Shown here: positions 34,017 to 41,962 of the stretch, one piece after another
How positions within the stretch are numbered: the stretch's first letter is position 1
How the letters are laid out: every line of letters starts with the position of its first letter
Assembly (NCBI RefSeq): GCF_000631985.1
Contig: NZ_JFYN01000020.1
Coordinates: forward strand, 22,356 to 86,355
Source of the DNA: Pseudomonas sp. RIT288
GTDB lineage: Bacteria > Pseudomonadota > Gammaproteobacteria > Pseudomonadales > Pseudomonadaceae
DNA: 64,000 bases
Reading direction: 5' to 3'
Notes under the pieces: model-generated
What the model was told of the DNA's origin: nothing
The model's input: the letters and a program-made list of their open reading frames with translations, nothing else
Database searches by the model: none
Translations under genes and position numbers: made by a program

Positions 34017-34750
34017 GCAGCCTCTTTATGGGTTTCGGGCAACGGCGCCTCTGTAGGTGTATAGACCATCACGTCGAGCACGTCGGAATGAAACTCGCGG
34101 CGGTACAACACGATGACCACGCCGGCACTCATCAACATGAACAGCCACGGGCTGACGAACCACGCCAGCATGCTCATGCCGAAGTAGTAGGAACGCAGAC
34201 CGAAGTTGAACTGGTTGGCCGCCATCGAAATCACTCGCGCCGCCCGCAGTGCGAACGCCTTGCGCTCCTGCTCCGAGACCTGACGTTCACCGATCATCGG
34301 CGCTGAGCCGACCAATACCGCGGCAAAGTTGTACTGACGCATGCACCAGCTGAAGGTAAAGAACGCATAGACGAACACCAGCGCCAGGCACAGCAACTTG
34401 ATCTCCGACATGCCCTGCGATGCTTGCTGCACCATCGGGATGTCCGCCAGCAGCGACACGGCGCGCTCGGACGCACCGAGCACGGTGAGAATGCCGGCGA
34501 GGATGATCAGGGTGCTGGAGGCAAAGAACGAGGCGTTGCGCTCCAGATTGCCGATCACGCTGGCGTCGGCGATGCGGTTGTCACGCAGCAGCATGCGGCG
34601 CATCCAGTCTTCGCGATACAGGTGCAGCACGCTGGCCAGGCACGCGGTGTCGCGGGCCTTCCATGACGCATAACGGGTGTAGCCGCCCCAGCAGATGACA
34701 AACCAGAGCGCGGCCAGCAGGTGGATCAGGTTGGCTTGGATGAACGACAT
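34013..34750 (-). CDS. DUF599 family membrane protein
   Basis: A 245-residue membrane protein with about four helices, starting MSFIQANLIHLLAALWFVICW at 34750; the frame continues nine codons upstream without support. Family features are the GGYTRYASW segment after helix 1, SFFASSTLIILAGILTVLG, and FTFSWCMRQYNFAAVLVGSAP. DUF599 has no known function. The ATGA overlap with a MAPEG gene downstream suggests a shared membrane task, possibly redox or lipid-related, but this is speculation. REP doublet F lies just upstream. Confidence 0.85.
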   Translation of the reverse strand: MSFIQANLIHLLAALWFVICWGGYTRYASWKARDTACLASVLHLYREDWMRRMLLRDNRIADASVIGNLERNASFFASSTLIILAGILTVLGASERAVSLLADIPMVQQASQGMSEIKLLCLALVFVYAFFTFSWCMRQYNFAAVLVGSAPMIGERQVSEQERKAFALRAARVISMAANQFNFGLRSYYFGMSMLAWFVSPWLFMLMSAGVVIVLYRREFHSDVLDVMVYTPTEAPLPETHKEAA

Positions 34751-34780
34751 TCGTTTTCCCGTGAAGTGTGGATGCATTAC

Positions 34781-34869
34781 CTGCAGGAGTAAGCCTGCTC
34801 GCGATTCGCTGACACGTCCGGCATTGATCTGACAGACACGACGCCATCGCGAGCAGGCTCACTCCTACA
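34781..34869. repeat. REP doublet F (ends outward)
   Basis: GCAGGAGTAAGCCTGCTCGCG on the left and CGCGAGCAGGCTCACTCCTAC on the right, about 42 bases apart. Same outward arrangement as doublet E. The left arm has two changes from consensus. Confidence 0.82.
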
Positions 34870-34928
34870 TGAAACCTGTGCAGTGCTTCGACGTTAGCTC
34901 GCGGAAAAAGACACTGCCAGACACCCAT

Positions 34929-34962
34929 AAAAAATGCCCCGTATCGATTGATACGGGGCATT
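34929..34962 (-). terminator. Terminator of brnQ
   Basis: A 12-base stem ATGCCCCGTATC (34934-34945) with GATACGGGGCAT (34950-34961) and loop GATT. On the minus strand TTTTTT follows. Confidence 0.92.
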
Positions 34963-35006
34963 TCCGTTTAAGCGCTGAAGACCCGCTTGTGGCGGGTCAG
35001 ACAACA

Positions 35007-36320
35007 TCAGGCAACGGCTTCGCTGCGTTTGCCCAGCAGGCGATCGCAGACCACGGCGACCACCAGGGTCATCACACAAGGCACCAGCCACGCCAGGCCC
35101 TGCTCGCTCAGCGGCAGGTGCGACAGCTGCGACGGCATCCAGTCAGCCAGACCGGCACCCTTGAGCGCGTCGATGGTGCCGAACAGGAACGACACCAGCA
35201 TTACCGGGCCGAGGATCCGGCCGTGTTCATACCAGAAGTCCTTGCAGAAGCTCAGGGCCACCAGAACGATGCACGGCGGGTAGATCGCTGTCAGCACCGG
35301 GATCGAGAACGCGATCAGCTTGGTCAGCCCGAGGTTGGACACCAGCAGCGAGAACGCGGCGAGGATGATCACCAGGGTCTTGTAGGACAGTGGCAGCACG
35401 CGGCTGAAGTATTCAGCGCAGGCGCAGGTCAGACCAACCGCCGTCACCAGACATGCCAGCGAGATCAGCACCGCGAGGAAACCGCTGCCCAGCGAACCGA
35501 AGGTGTGTTGCACGTAAGCATGCAATACCGCCGCGCCGTTGGTGGCACCAACCGCGACTTCGTGGCTGCCGGAGCCGAGGCGGAACAGGCTGATGTACAC
35601 CAGCGCCAGACCGACACCGGCGATGAGACCGGCAATGATCGCGTAACGGGTGATCAGCGCAGGCGACTCGACGCCACGGGAGCGGATCGCGTTGACGATG
35701 ACGATGCCGAACACCAGCGCGCCGAGGGTATCCATGGTCAGGTAACCATTGATGAAGCCCTGGGAGAACGGTGCCGCGACGTATTCAGGCGTGGCCTGAC
35801 CGATATCACCGGCCGGCAAGGCGAATGCGGCAATACCGAGTACCGCCAGGGCGATGATTTTCAGCGGCGCGAGGAAACGCCCCACGGTATCGAGCAGACG
35901 GCCCGGATACAGCGAGATGAAGAACACCAGCAGGAAGTACACCGAGCTGTAGAGGAACAGCGCCAGCGGGCTTTCGCCAGTCAGCGGCGCCAGACCCACT
36001 TCGAACGACACGGTCGCGGTCCGCGGGGTGGCGAACAGCGGGCCGACCGCCAGATAGCAGGCCGCGGCGAGCACACCCCCGGCAATCTTGCCGATCGGGC
36101 TGCTCAGCGCGTCCATGGCACCACCGACCTTGGCCAGGGCGACGACGGTGACCACCGGCAGACCGACGGCCGTGATCAGGAAGCCCAGCGCCGCCATCCA
36201 GACATTAGGTCCGGACTGCAGGCCGACGATAGGCGGGAAAATGATGTTGCCGGCCCCGACGAACAGGGCAAATGTCATAAAGCCCAGTGCCAGGATGTCC
36301 TGACCTTTCAAAACTTTCAT
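35007..36320 (-). CDS. brnQ: Branched-chain amino acid:cation symporter
   Basis: A 437-residue member of the LIVCS family, with about twelve membrane helices, that takes up leucine, isoleucine and valine with Na+ or H+. The family N-terminus is ILALGFMTFALFVGAGNIIFPP, followed by GLQSGPNVWMAALGFLITAVGLP. Other conserved blocks are GFINGYLTMDTLGALVFGI and LPYLPLS-like loops near the C-terminus. Length is usual. It is a single gene with its own terminator, upstream of which lies a 454-base gap holding a third REP type. Confidence 0.95.
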   Translation of the reverse strand: MKVLKGQDILALGFMTFALFVGAGNIIFPPIVGLQSGPNVWMAALGFLITAVGLPVVTVVALAKVGGAMDALSSPIGKIAGGVLAAACYLAVGPLFATPRTATVSFEVGLAPLTGESPLALFLYSSVYFLLVFFISLYPGRLLDTVGRFLAPLKIIALAVLGIAAFALPAGDIGQATPEYVAAPFSQGFINGYLTMDTLGALVFGIVIVNAIRSRGVESPALITRYAIIAGLIAGVGLALVYISLFRLGSGSHEVAVGATNGAAVLHAYVQHTFGSLGSGFLAVLISLACLVTAVGLTCACAEYFSRVLPLSYKTLVIILAAFSLLVSNLGLTKLIAFSIPVLTAIYPPCIVLVALSFCKDFWYEHGRILGPVMLVSFLFGTIDALKGAGLADWMPSQLSHLPLSEQGLAWLVPCVMTLVVAVVCDRLLGKRSEAVA

Positions 36321-36561
36321 TAAGGAAATACCACACTACTGAATCGGAATTTAGAGGGGGATTTCCCTGTGGGGTTAGGGAAATGCTGCCAGTCCGTATG
36401 GGTCTGACCCGTTGAGCGCGTTGCATGCCTTGTGGGCGGCAGACGCAAAATGGCTGCCAGCCTAACGAATTTGCCTGACAAACGCACTGTTTGAGGGCGA
36501 ACTATCCGATACACGACATGTCCGTGTCGCGTTTACGCATCTATTTTTCACACACAGTACT

Positions 36562-36686
36562 TTGTGGCGAGGGAGCTTGCTCCCGCCCGACTGCGCAGCA
36601 GGCGCAAACCCAGTAAACCCTCATGAATTTGAAGATTGTATTCGGGCTACTTCGCAGCCCAGCGGGAGCAAGCTCCCTCGCCACAA
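36562..36686. repeat. REP doublet L, third type (GTGGCGAGGGAGC)
   Basis: TTGTGGCGAGGGAGCTTGCT on the left and AGCAAGCTCCCTCGCCACAA on the right, with 72 bases between. The ends match the outward arrangement. The sequence differs from both other families in the window and occurs only here. Confidence 0.85.
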
Positions 36687-36720
36687 AAATCCACTCAAAT
36701 ACCCATATGCCAGAAACAAC

Positions 36721-36744
36721 AAAGGCCACCCGAAGGTGGCCTTT
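36721..36744 (-). terminator. Terminator of the sdh-suc gene cluster
   Basis: AAAGGCCACC (36721-36730) pairs with GGTGGCCTTT (36735-36744). The loop is TTCG on the minus strand, then GTTGTTTC. It lies 31 bases after the sucD stop. Confidence 0.88.
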
Positions 36745-36774
36745 GCCTGGTGAAGCGTCAGTCAAGCACGAGGC

Positions 36775-37656
36775 TTACTTGACAGCCCAACCGGTCAGCT
36801 CGGCCAGGGCCTTGCCGATGTCTGCCAGCGAACGCACGGTTTTCACGCCTGCGTCTTGCAGCGCAGCGAATTTCTCGTCTGCAGTGCCTTTGCCGCCAGA
36901 GATGATTGCGCCAGCATGGCCCATGCGCTTGCCCGGAGGAGCAGTCACACCAGCGATGTAGGAAACAACCGGCTTGGTCACGTGTGCCTTGATGTAGGCA
37001 GCCGCTTCTTCTTCAGCCGAACCGCCGATCTCGCCGATCATCACGATCGCTTCGGTCTTCGGGTCTTCCTGGAACAGCTTCAGGATGTCGATGAAGTTCG
37101 AACCCGGGATCGGGTCACCACCGATGCCGACGCAAGTCGACTGACCGAAACCGGCGTCAGTGGTCTGCTTCACAGCTTCGTAGGTCAGGGTGCCGGAACG
37201 CGAAACGATACCGACCTTGCCTGGCAAGTGAATGTGACCTGGCATGATGCCGATCTTGCATTCGCCCGGAGTGATCACGCCTGGGCAGTTAGGGCCGATC
37301 AGGGTAACACCCAGCTCGTCGCACTTAACTTTAGCGTCCAGCATGTCCAGGGTAGGAATGCCTTCGGTGATGCAGACGATCAGCTTGATGCCGCCGAACG
37401 CTGCTTCCAGGATCGAGTCCTTGCAGAAAGGAGCCGGAACGTAGATCACGCTGGCGGTAGCGCCAGTGGCGGCTACTGCGTCTTTGACGGTGTTGAACAC
37501 TGGCAGACCCAGGTGCTCGGTGCCGCCTTTGCCCGGAGTTACACCACCCACCATCTTGGTGCCGTATTCGATGGCTTGCTGGGTGTGGAAACTACCTTGC
37601 GAACCGGTAATACCCTGGCAGATAACTTTGGTGTCTTTATTGATCAGGACGCTCAT
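36775..37656 (-). CDS. sucD: Succinate--CoA ligase (ADP/GDP-forming) alpha subunit
   Basis: 293 residues, the usual length. The CoA-binding Rossmann domain starts CQGITGSQGSFHTQQAI. The phosphorylated His lies in APPGKRMGHAGAIISGGKG, and PNCPGVITPGECKIG is the family signature. It forms an alpha-beta complex with SucC and makes succinate, nucleotide triphosphate and CoA from succinyl-CoA. The start shares one base with the sucC stop (TAATG), so translation is coupled. Last gene of the cluster. Confidence 0.97.
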   Translation of the reverse strand: MSVLINKDTKVICQGITGSQGSFHTQQAIEYGTKMVGGVTPGKGGTEHLGLPVFNTVKDAVAATGATASVIYVPAPFCKDSILEAAFGGIKLIVCITEGIPTLDMLDAKVKCDELGVTLIGPNCPGVITPGECKIGIMPGHIHLPGKVGIVSRSGTLTYEAVKQTTDAGFGQSTCVGIGGDPIPGSNFIDILKLFQEDPKTEAIVMIGEIGGSAEEEAAAYIKAHVTKPVVSYIAGVTAPPGKRMGHAGAIISGGKGTADEKFAALQDAGVKTVRSLADIGKALAELTGWAVK

Positions 37657-38822
37657 TATTTGCCCTCCGCAGCTTTGACAACTTGTTGAGCAGCGTCGGT
37701 CAGGCTGGTAGCAGCGATGATGTTCAAACCGCTTTCTGCCAGTACTTTAGCGCCCAGCTCAGCGTTGTTGCCTTCAAGGCGAACAACAACCGGGATTTTC
37801 ACGCCGACTTCTTTCACAGCGCCGATGATGCCTTCGGCAATCATGTCGCAGCGAACGATGCCGCCGAAGATGTTGACCAGTACTGCAGCGACGTTGGTGT
37901 CGGACAGGATGATCTTGAAGGCTTCGGTCACGCGCTCTTTGGTAGCACCACCACCTACGTCGAGGAAGTTGGCTGGCTTGCCGCCGTGCAGGTTGACGAT
38001 GTCCATGGTACCCATGGCCAGGCCGGCACCGTTGACCATGCAGCCGATGTTACCTTCCAGGGCTACATAGTTCAGTTCGAACTTGGCAGCGTGCGCTTCG
38101 CGCGGATCGTCTTGCGACGGATCGTGGAAAGTCTTCAGCTTAGGCTGACGGTACATGGCGTTGGCGTCGATGTTGATCTTGGCGTCCAGGCAGTGCAGAT
38201 CGCCGTCAGCCTTGATCACCAGCGGGTTCACTTCCAGCAGGGCCAGATCGTGATCCTGGAACAGTTTGGCCAGACCGACGAAAATCTTGGCGAACTGGGC
38301 AACTTGCTTGCCTTCCAGACCCAGTTGGAACGCCAGCTCGCGACCCTGGAATGGCTGAGCGCCAACCAGTGGATCGATAGTGGCTTTCAGAATTTTTTCT
38401 GGAGTGTCGTGAGCGATTTTCTCGATGTCCACGCCACCTTCGGTGGAAGCCATGAACACGATGCGACGGCTCGAACGGTCAACGACAGCGCCCAGGTACA
38501 GCTCTTTAGCGATATCAGTGCACGATTCAACCAGGATCTTGGTGACTGGCTGACCATTGGCGTCAGTCTGGTAAGTCACCAGACGCTTGCCCAGCCACTG
38601 CTGTGCGAAGGCCTTGGCGTCTTCTTTGTTGCGAACCAGCTTGACGCCGCCCGCTTTACCGCGACCACCGGCGTGGACCTGGGCTTTGACAACCCACTCG
38701 CTGCCGCCGATTTTGTCGCAAGCTTCTGCTGCTGCTTCCGGGGTGTCTACTGCGTAACCAGTGGAAACTGGCAGGCCGTATTCAGCGAACAGCTGCTTAC
38801 CCTGATACTCGTGAAGATTCAT
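37656..38822 (-). CDS. sucC: Succinate--CoA ligase beta subunit
   Basis: 388 residues with an ATP-grasp N-terminal domain (MNLHEYQGKQLFAEYGLPV, WVVKAQVHAGGRGKAGGVKL) and a C-terminal CoA-ligase domain with NGAGLAMGTMDIVNLHGGKPANFLDVGGG. It binds nucleotide and, with SucD, carries out the substrate-level phosphorylation step of the TCA cycle. A 340-base gap separates it from lpd, long enough for its own promoter. Confidence 0.97.
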   Translation of the reverse strand: MNLHEYQGKQLFAEYGLPVSTGYAVDTPEAAAEACDKIGGSEWVVKAQVHAGGRGKAGGVKLVRNKEDAKAFAQQWLGKRLVTYQTDANGQPVTKILVESCTDIAKELYLGAVVDRSSRRIVFMASTEGGVDIEKIAHDTPEKILKATIDPLVGAQPFQGRELAFQLGLEGKQVAQFAKIFVGLAKLFQDHDLALLEVNPLVIKADGDLHCLDAKINIDANAMYRQPKLKTFHDPSQDDPREAHAAKFELNYVALEGNIGCMVNGAGLAMGTMDIVNLHGGKPANFLDVGGGATKERVTEAFKIILSDTNVAAVLVNIFGGIVRCDMIAEGIIGAVKEVGVKIPVVVRLEGNNAELGAKVLAESGLNIIAATSLTDAAQQVVKAAEGK

Positions 38823-39162
38823 GCTTTTTACCGTCTTCGTTAGGTACTGCGCATTCGGCGCTGCGCTCTTGATGAGTGCCGCGCCACCTGTGACTGCTGC
38901 TTGCGTAGCCGTTCCGGATAACCGGTGCAGCTACGCAAGACTGCGTCCAGCGGACATTCCGCGGTGAGACTTGCTCGCAAGGCTCACGACGGGCCGCAAC
39001 CGCCGTGGTTTCTTATTGTATCTTTCGAACATGTGAAAGCTGCTGCGCTAGGAAATACTGCGTCAAAAACAGACTCGAAATGCTCATTGACTAACGTCAA
39101 CTCCGCTTCCTCGCCTGTTTTTTCCTTGTCTTTCCTTCGCTCGCTACGCTTTCACAAAGTCC
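38823..39162. other. Gap between lpd and sucC
   Basis: No gene. The stretch contains an imperfect hairpin (GTGAGACTTGC with GCAAGGCTCAC, about 38964-38987) and AT-rich tracts that could hold a sucC promoter. No good intrinsic terminator for lpd was seen, so read-through from the upstream genes is possible. Confidence 0.5.
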
Positions 39163-40599
39163 TCAACGCTTCTTGCGGTTGGCAATGTGGATGGCGCCGC
39201 CATTCACAGCCAGAGCAGCTTCGTGCAAGGCTTCAGACAGGGTCGGATGGGAGAAAACCATCATGCCCAGGTCTTCAGCGCTGGTGCCGAATTCCATACC
39301 GATCGCGCCTTGCTGAACCAGTTCTGCAGCGCTCGGGCCAATCACGTGCACGCCCAATACACGGTCAGTCTTGGCATCAGCGATGACCTTGACGAAACCA
39401 CCGGTATCGTTGGCGGCCATGGCACGGCCGGAAGCGGCGAACGGGAAGGTGCCGACGTTAACTTCAACGCCTTCGGCTTTCAAGGCCTGCTCGGTTTTGC
39501 CAACCCACGCGATTTCCGGGTGAGTATAAATAACCGAAGGGATCAGGTCATAGTTCATCTGGGCTTTGTGGCCCTTGATGCGCTCGACAACCATGATGCC
39601 CTCTTCCGAAGCCTTGTGCGCCAGCATCATGCCGCGAACCACGTCACCGATGGCGTAAACGCCCGGTACGGTGGTGGCGCAGTGATCGTCAACGTGCACG
39701 AAACCGCGCTCGTCCAGGGTCACGCCGCTGTCGGCAGCCAGCAGATCAGTGGTCACCGGACGGCGACCAACGGCTACGATCAGCTTGTCGAAAGTGATGG
39801 TCTGTTCGCCGTTGGCATCGGTGTAGTTGACAACGACTTCGTCGCCGTTCACTTTCGAACCGGTTACGCGAGCGCCCAGCTTGATGTCCAGACCTTGCTT
39901 GGTCAGGGTTTTCAGCGCTTCCTTGGAAACAGCGGTGTCGGCTGCCATCAGGAAGGTGTCCAATGCTTCCAGGACAGTCACTTCTGCACCCAGACGCGAC
40001 CAGACAGAACCCAGTTCCAGACCGATCACGCCAGCGCCGATCACGCCCAGACGTTTAGGTACGGACTGGAATTCCAGAGCACCAGTCGAATCGACGATGA
40101 CTTTCTGATCGACCGGAGCCGGAGGAATGTCGATCGGACGCGAACCCGGGGCCAGGATGACGTTTTCGGCTTCGATGACTTCAACCGAACCGTCAGGCTT
40201 GGTGACTTCGACTTTCTTGCCAGCCAGCAGCTTGCCGTGGCCCTGGATCGAAGTGACGCCGTTGGCCTTGAACAGGGTGGCAACGCCGCCGGTCAGGTTC
40301 TTGACGATGCCAGCCTTGCGGCCAACCATCGCAGCGACGTCCATTTTGACTTCGCCGGTCGAGATACCGTGAACGTTGAAGCTCTCTTTGGCTTCCTTGT
40401 ACTTCCAGGAGCTGTCCAGCAGCGCCTTGGACGGAATGCAGCCGACGTTCAGGCAAGTACCGCCGAGGGCCTGTTTGCCTTCAGCGTCGGTGTACTTCTC
40501 GATGCAGGCAGTGGTGAGACCCAGCTGCGCGGCCTTGATGGCAGCTACATAGCCGCCAGGGCCGGCACCGATCACTACTACGTCAAATTTCTGCGACAT
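39163..40599 (-). CDS. lpd: Dihydrolipoyl dehydrogenase (E3)
   Basis: 478 residues. The FAD-binding N-terminus is VVVIGAGPGGYVAAIKAAQLG, with the redox disulfide in GGTCLNVGCIPSKALL. The NAD domain follows (GVIGAGVIGLELGSVWSRLG), then the C-terminal interface ending in the His-Glu pair SHPTLSEALHEAAL. It reoxidises the lipoyl groups of SucB in the 2-oxoglutarate dehydrogenase complex; in Pseudomonas this copy is often called lpdG. AGAGGA precedes the ATG. The gap to sucB (97 bases) contains a repeat-rich hairpin. Confidence 0.97.
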   Translation of the reverse strand: MSQKFDVVVIGAGPGGYVAAIKAAQLGLTTACIEKYTDAEGKQALGGTCLNVGCIPSKALLDSSWKYKEAKESFNVHGISTGEVKMDVAAMVGRKAGIVKNLTGGVATLFKANGVTSIQGHGKLLAGKKVEVTKPDGSVEVIEAENVILAPGSRPIDIPPAPVDQKVIVDSTGALEFQSVPKRLGVIGAGVIGLELGSVWSRLGAEVTVLEALDTFLMAADTAVSKEALKTLTKQGLDIKLGARVTGSKVNGDEVVVNYTDANGEQTITFDKLIVAVGRRPVTTDLLAADSGVTLDERGFVHVDDHCATTVPGVYAIGDVVRGMMLAHKASEEGIMVVERIKGHKAQMNYDLIPSVIYTHPEIAWVGKTEQALKAEGVEVNVGTFPFAASGRAMAANDTGGFVKVIADAKTDRVLGVHVIGPSAAELVQQGAIGMEFGTSAEDLGMMVFSHPTLSEALHEAALAVNGGAIHIANRKKR

Positions 40600-40696
40600 T
40601 CAAAAAATCCTCTTTAGCGAAAAGCTTCAAGCCGCGCGCTCCAAGCCAAGCTGCCTTTTCTTGCAGCTTGAAACTTGAAGCTCGCAGCTGCTTCTA
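40600..40696. repeat. Repeat-rich spacer between sucB and lpd
   Basis: Inverted AGCTTCAAG (40623-40631) and CTTGAAGCT (40674-40682) enclose further short CAGCTTG/CAAGCTG repeats. The spacer could fold in the mRNA between two cistrons that must be made at set ratios. A role in processing is inference. Confidence 0.55.
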
Positions 40697-41920
40697 TCAG
40701 ATATCCAGCAACAGACGAGCCGGATCTTCCAGCAGGTTCTTGATGGTCACCAGGAAGGTCACAGCTTCTTTGCCATCGATCAGACGGTGATCGTAGGACA
40801 GTGCCAGGTACATCATCGGACGGATCACGACCTGACCGTTGATGGCCATAGGACGCTGGATGATGTTGTGCATGCCCAGAATCGCTGCCTGCGGCGGGTT
40901 GACGATCGGGGTCGACATCATCGAACCGAAGGTACCACCGTTGGTGATGGTGAAGGTACCGCCGGTCATCTCTTCCATCGACAGTTTGCCGTCACGGGCT
41001 TTCTTGCCGAACGTGGCGATGCCGCCTTCGATTTCAGCCAGGCTCATCAGCTCGGCGTTACGCAGAACCGGTACGACCAGGCCACGATCGCTGGAAACGG
41101 CAACACCGATGTCGGCGTAGCCGTGGTAAACGATGTCCGCACCGTCGATCGAAGCGTTGACCGCCGGGAAGCGTTTCAGCGCTTCGGTGGCAGCCTTGAC
41201 GAAGAACGACATGAAGCCAAGGCGTACGCCGTTGTGGGACTTCTCGAACAGGTCCTTGTACTTCGAACGCAGGGCCATGACTTCGGTCATGTCGACTTCG
41301 TTGAACGTGGTCAGCATTGCCATGTTCGACTGGGCTTCAACCAGACGCTCGGCAACCTTGGCACGCAGACGGGTCATCGGAACGCGTTTTTCAACGCGAT
41401 CACCGGCAGCGAATACCGGCGCAGCGGCAGCCGGAGCAGCAGCCTTGGCTGGCGCGGCAGCCGGAGCGGCTTTCTTCGCGGCAACAGCAGCCACTACGTC
41501 TTCCTTGGTCACACGACCGCCTTTGCCGGTGCCGGCAACGGAAGCGATGTTGATGCCGTTCTCTTCAGCCAGCTTGCGCGCAGCCGGAGCAGCAACAGGA
41601 TCGTCTTCGCCTTCGGCAGCAGCCGGGGCAGCGGCAGCCGCGGCCGGAGCAGCAGCGGCGGCTGGAGCAGCGGCAGCAGCGCCACCCGCTTCGATGGAGC
41701 CCAGGACTTCGTCGGACAGAACGGTGTCGCCTTCGTTCTTGACGATAGCGCCCAGTACGCCGTCGGCGGTAGCCAGCACTTCCAGTACGACTTTGTCGGT
41801 TTCGATGTCGACGATCAGGTCGTCACGCTTGACGGCGTCGCCCGGTTTTTTGTGCCAGGTGGCAACGGTGCCATCGGCAACCGATTCCGGGAAAGTGGGG
41901 GCTTTGATCTCGATAGCCAT
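40697..41920 (-). CDS. sucB: Dihydrolipoyllysine-residue succinyltransferase (E2 of 2-OGDH)
   Basis: 407 residues. The lipoyl domain (1-76) has the target Lys in VDIETDKVVLEV. A long Ala/Pro linker follows, then the subunit-binding domain (ARKLAEENGINIASVAGTGK), a second Ala-rich linker and the catalytic domain with the HxxxDG motif in LSYDHRLIDGKEAV. It forms the core of the 2-oxoglutarate dehydrogenase complex. AAGGA lies before the ATG. The gap to sucA upstream is short (42 bases), consistent with one transcript. Confidence 0.97.
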   Translation of the reverse strand: MAIEIKAPTFPESVADGTVATWHKKPGDAVKRDDLIVDIETDKVVLEVLATADGVLGAIVKNEGDTVLSDEVLGSIEAGGAAAAAPAAAAAPAAAAAAPAAAEGEDDPVAAPAARKLAEENGINIASVAGTGKGGRVTKEDVVAAVAAKKAAPAAAPAKAAAPAAAAPVFAAGDRVEKRVPMTRLRAKVAERLVEAQSNMAMLTTFNEVDMTEVMALRSKYKDLFEKSHNGVRLGFMSFFVKAATEALKRFPAVNASIDGADIVYHGYADIGVAVSSDRGLVVPVLRNAELMSLAEIEGGIATFGKKARDGKLSMEEMTGGTFTITNGGTFGSMMSTPIVNPPQAAILGMHNIIQRPMAINGQVVIRPMMYLALSYDHRLIDGKEAVTFLVTIKNLLEDPARLLLDI

Positions 41921-41962
41921 TATCTGTGGTTCCTTAAATTCGGTTTCAGGTGCGCGAAGGCG

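Larger units (their letters stand above)
36321..36774. other. Gap between brnQ and sucD with REP and terminator
   Basis: No gene. The stretch holds the brnQ promoter region (about 36321-36540), the third-type REP doublet (36562-36686) and the sucD terminator (36721-36744). Nothing else was recognised. Confidence 0.6.
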
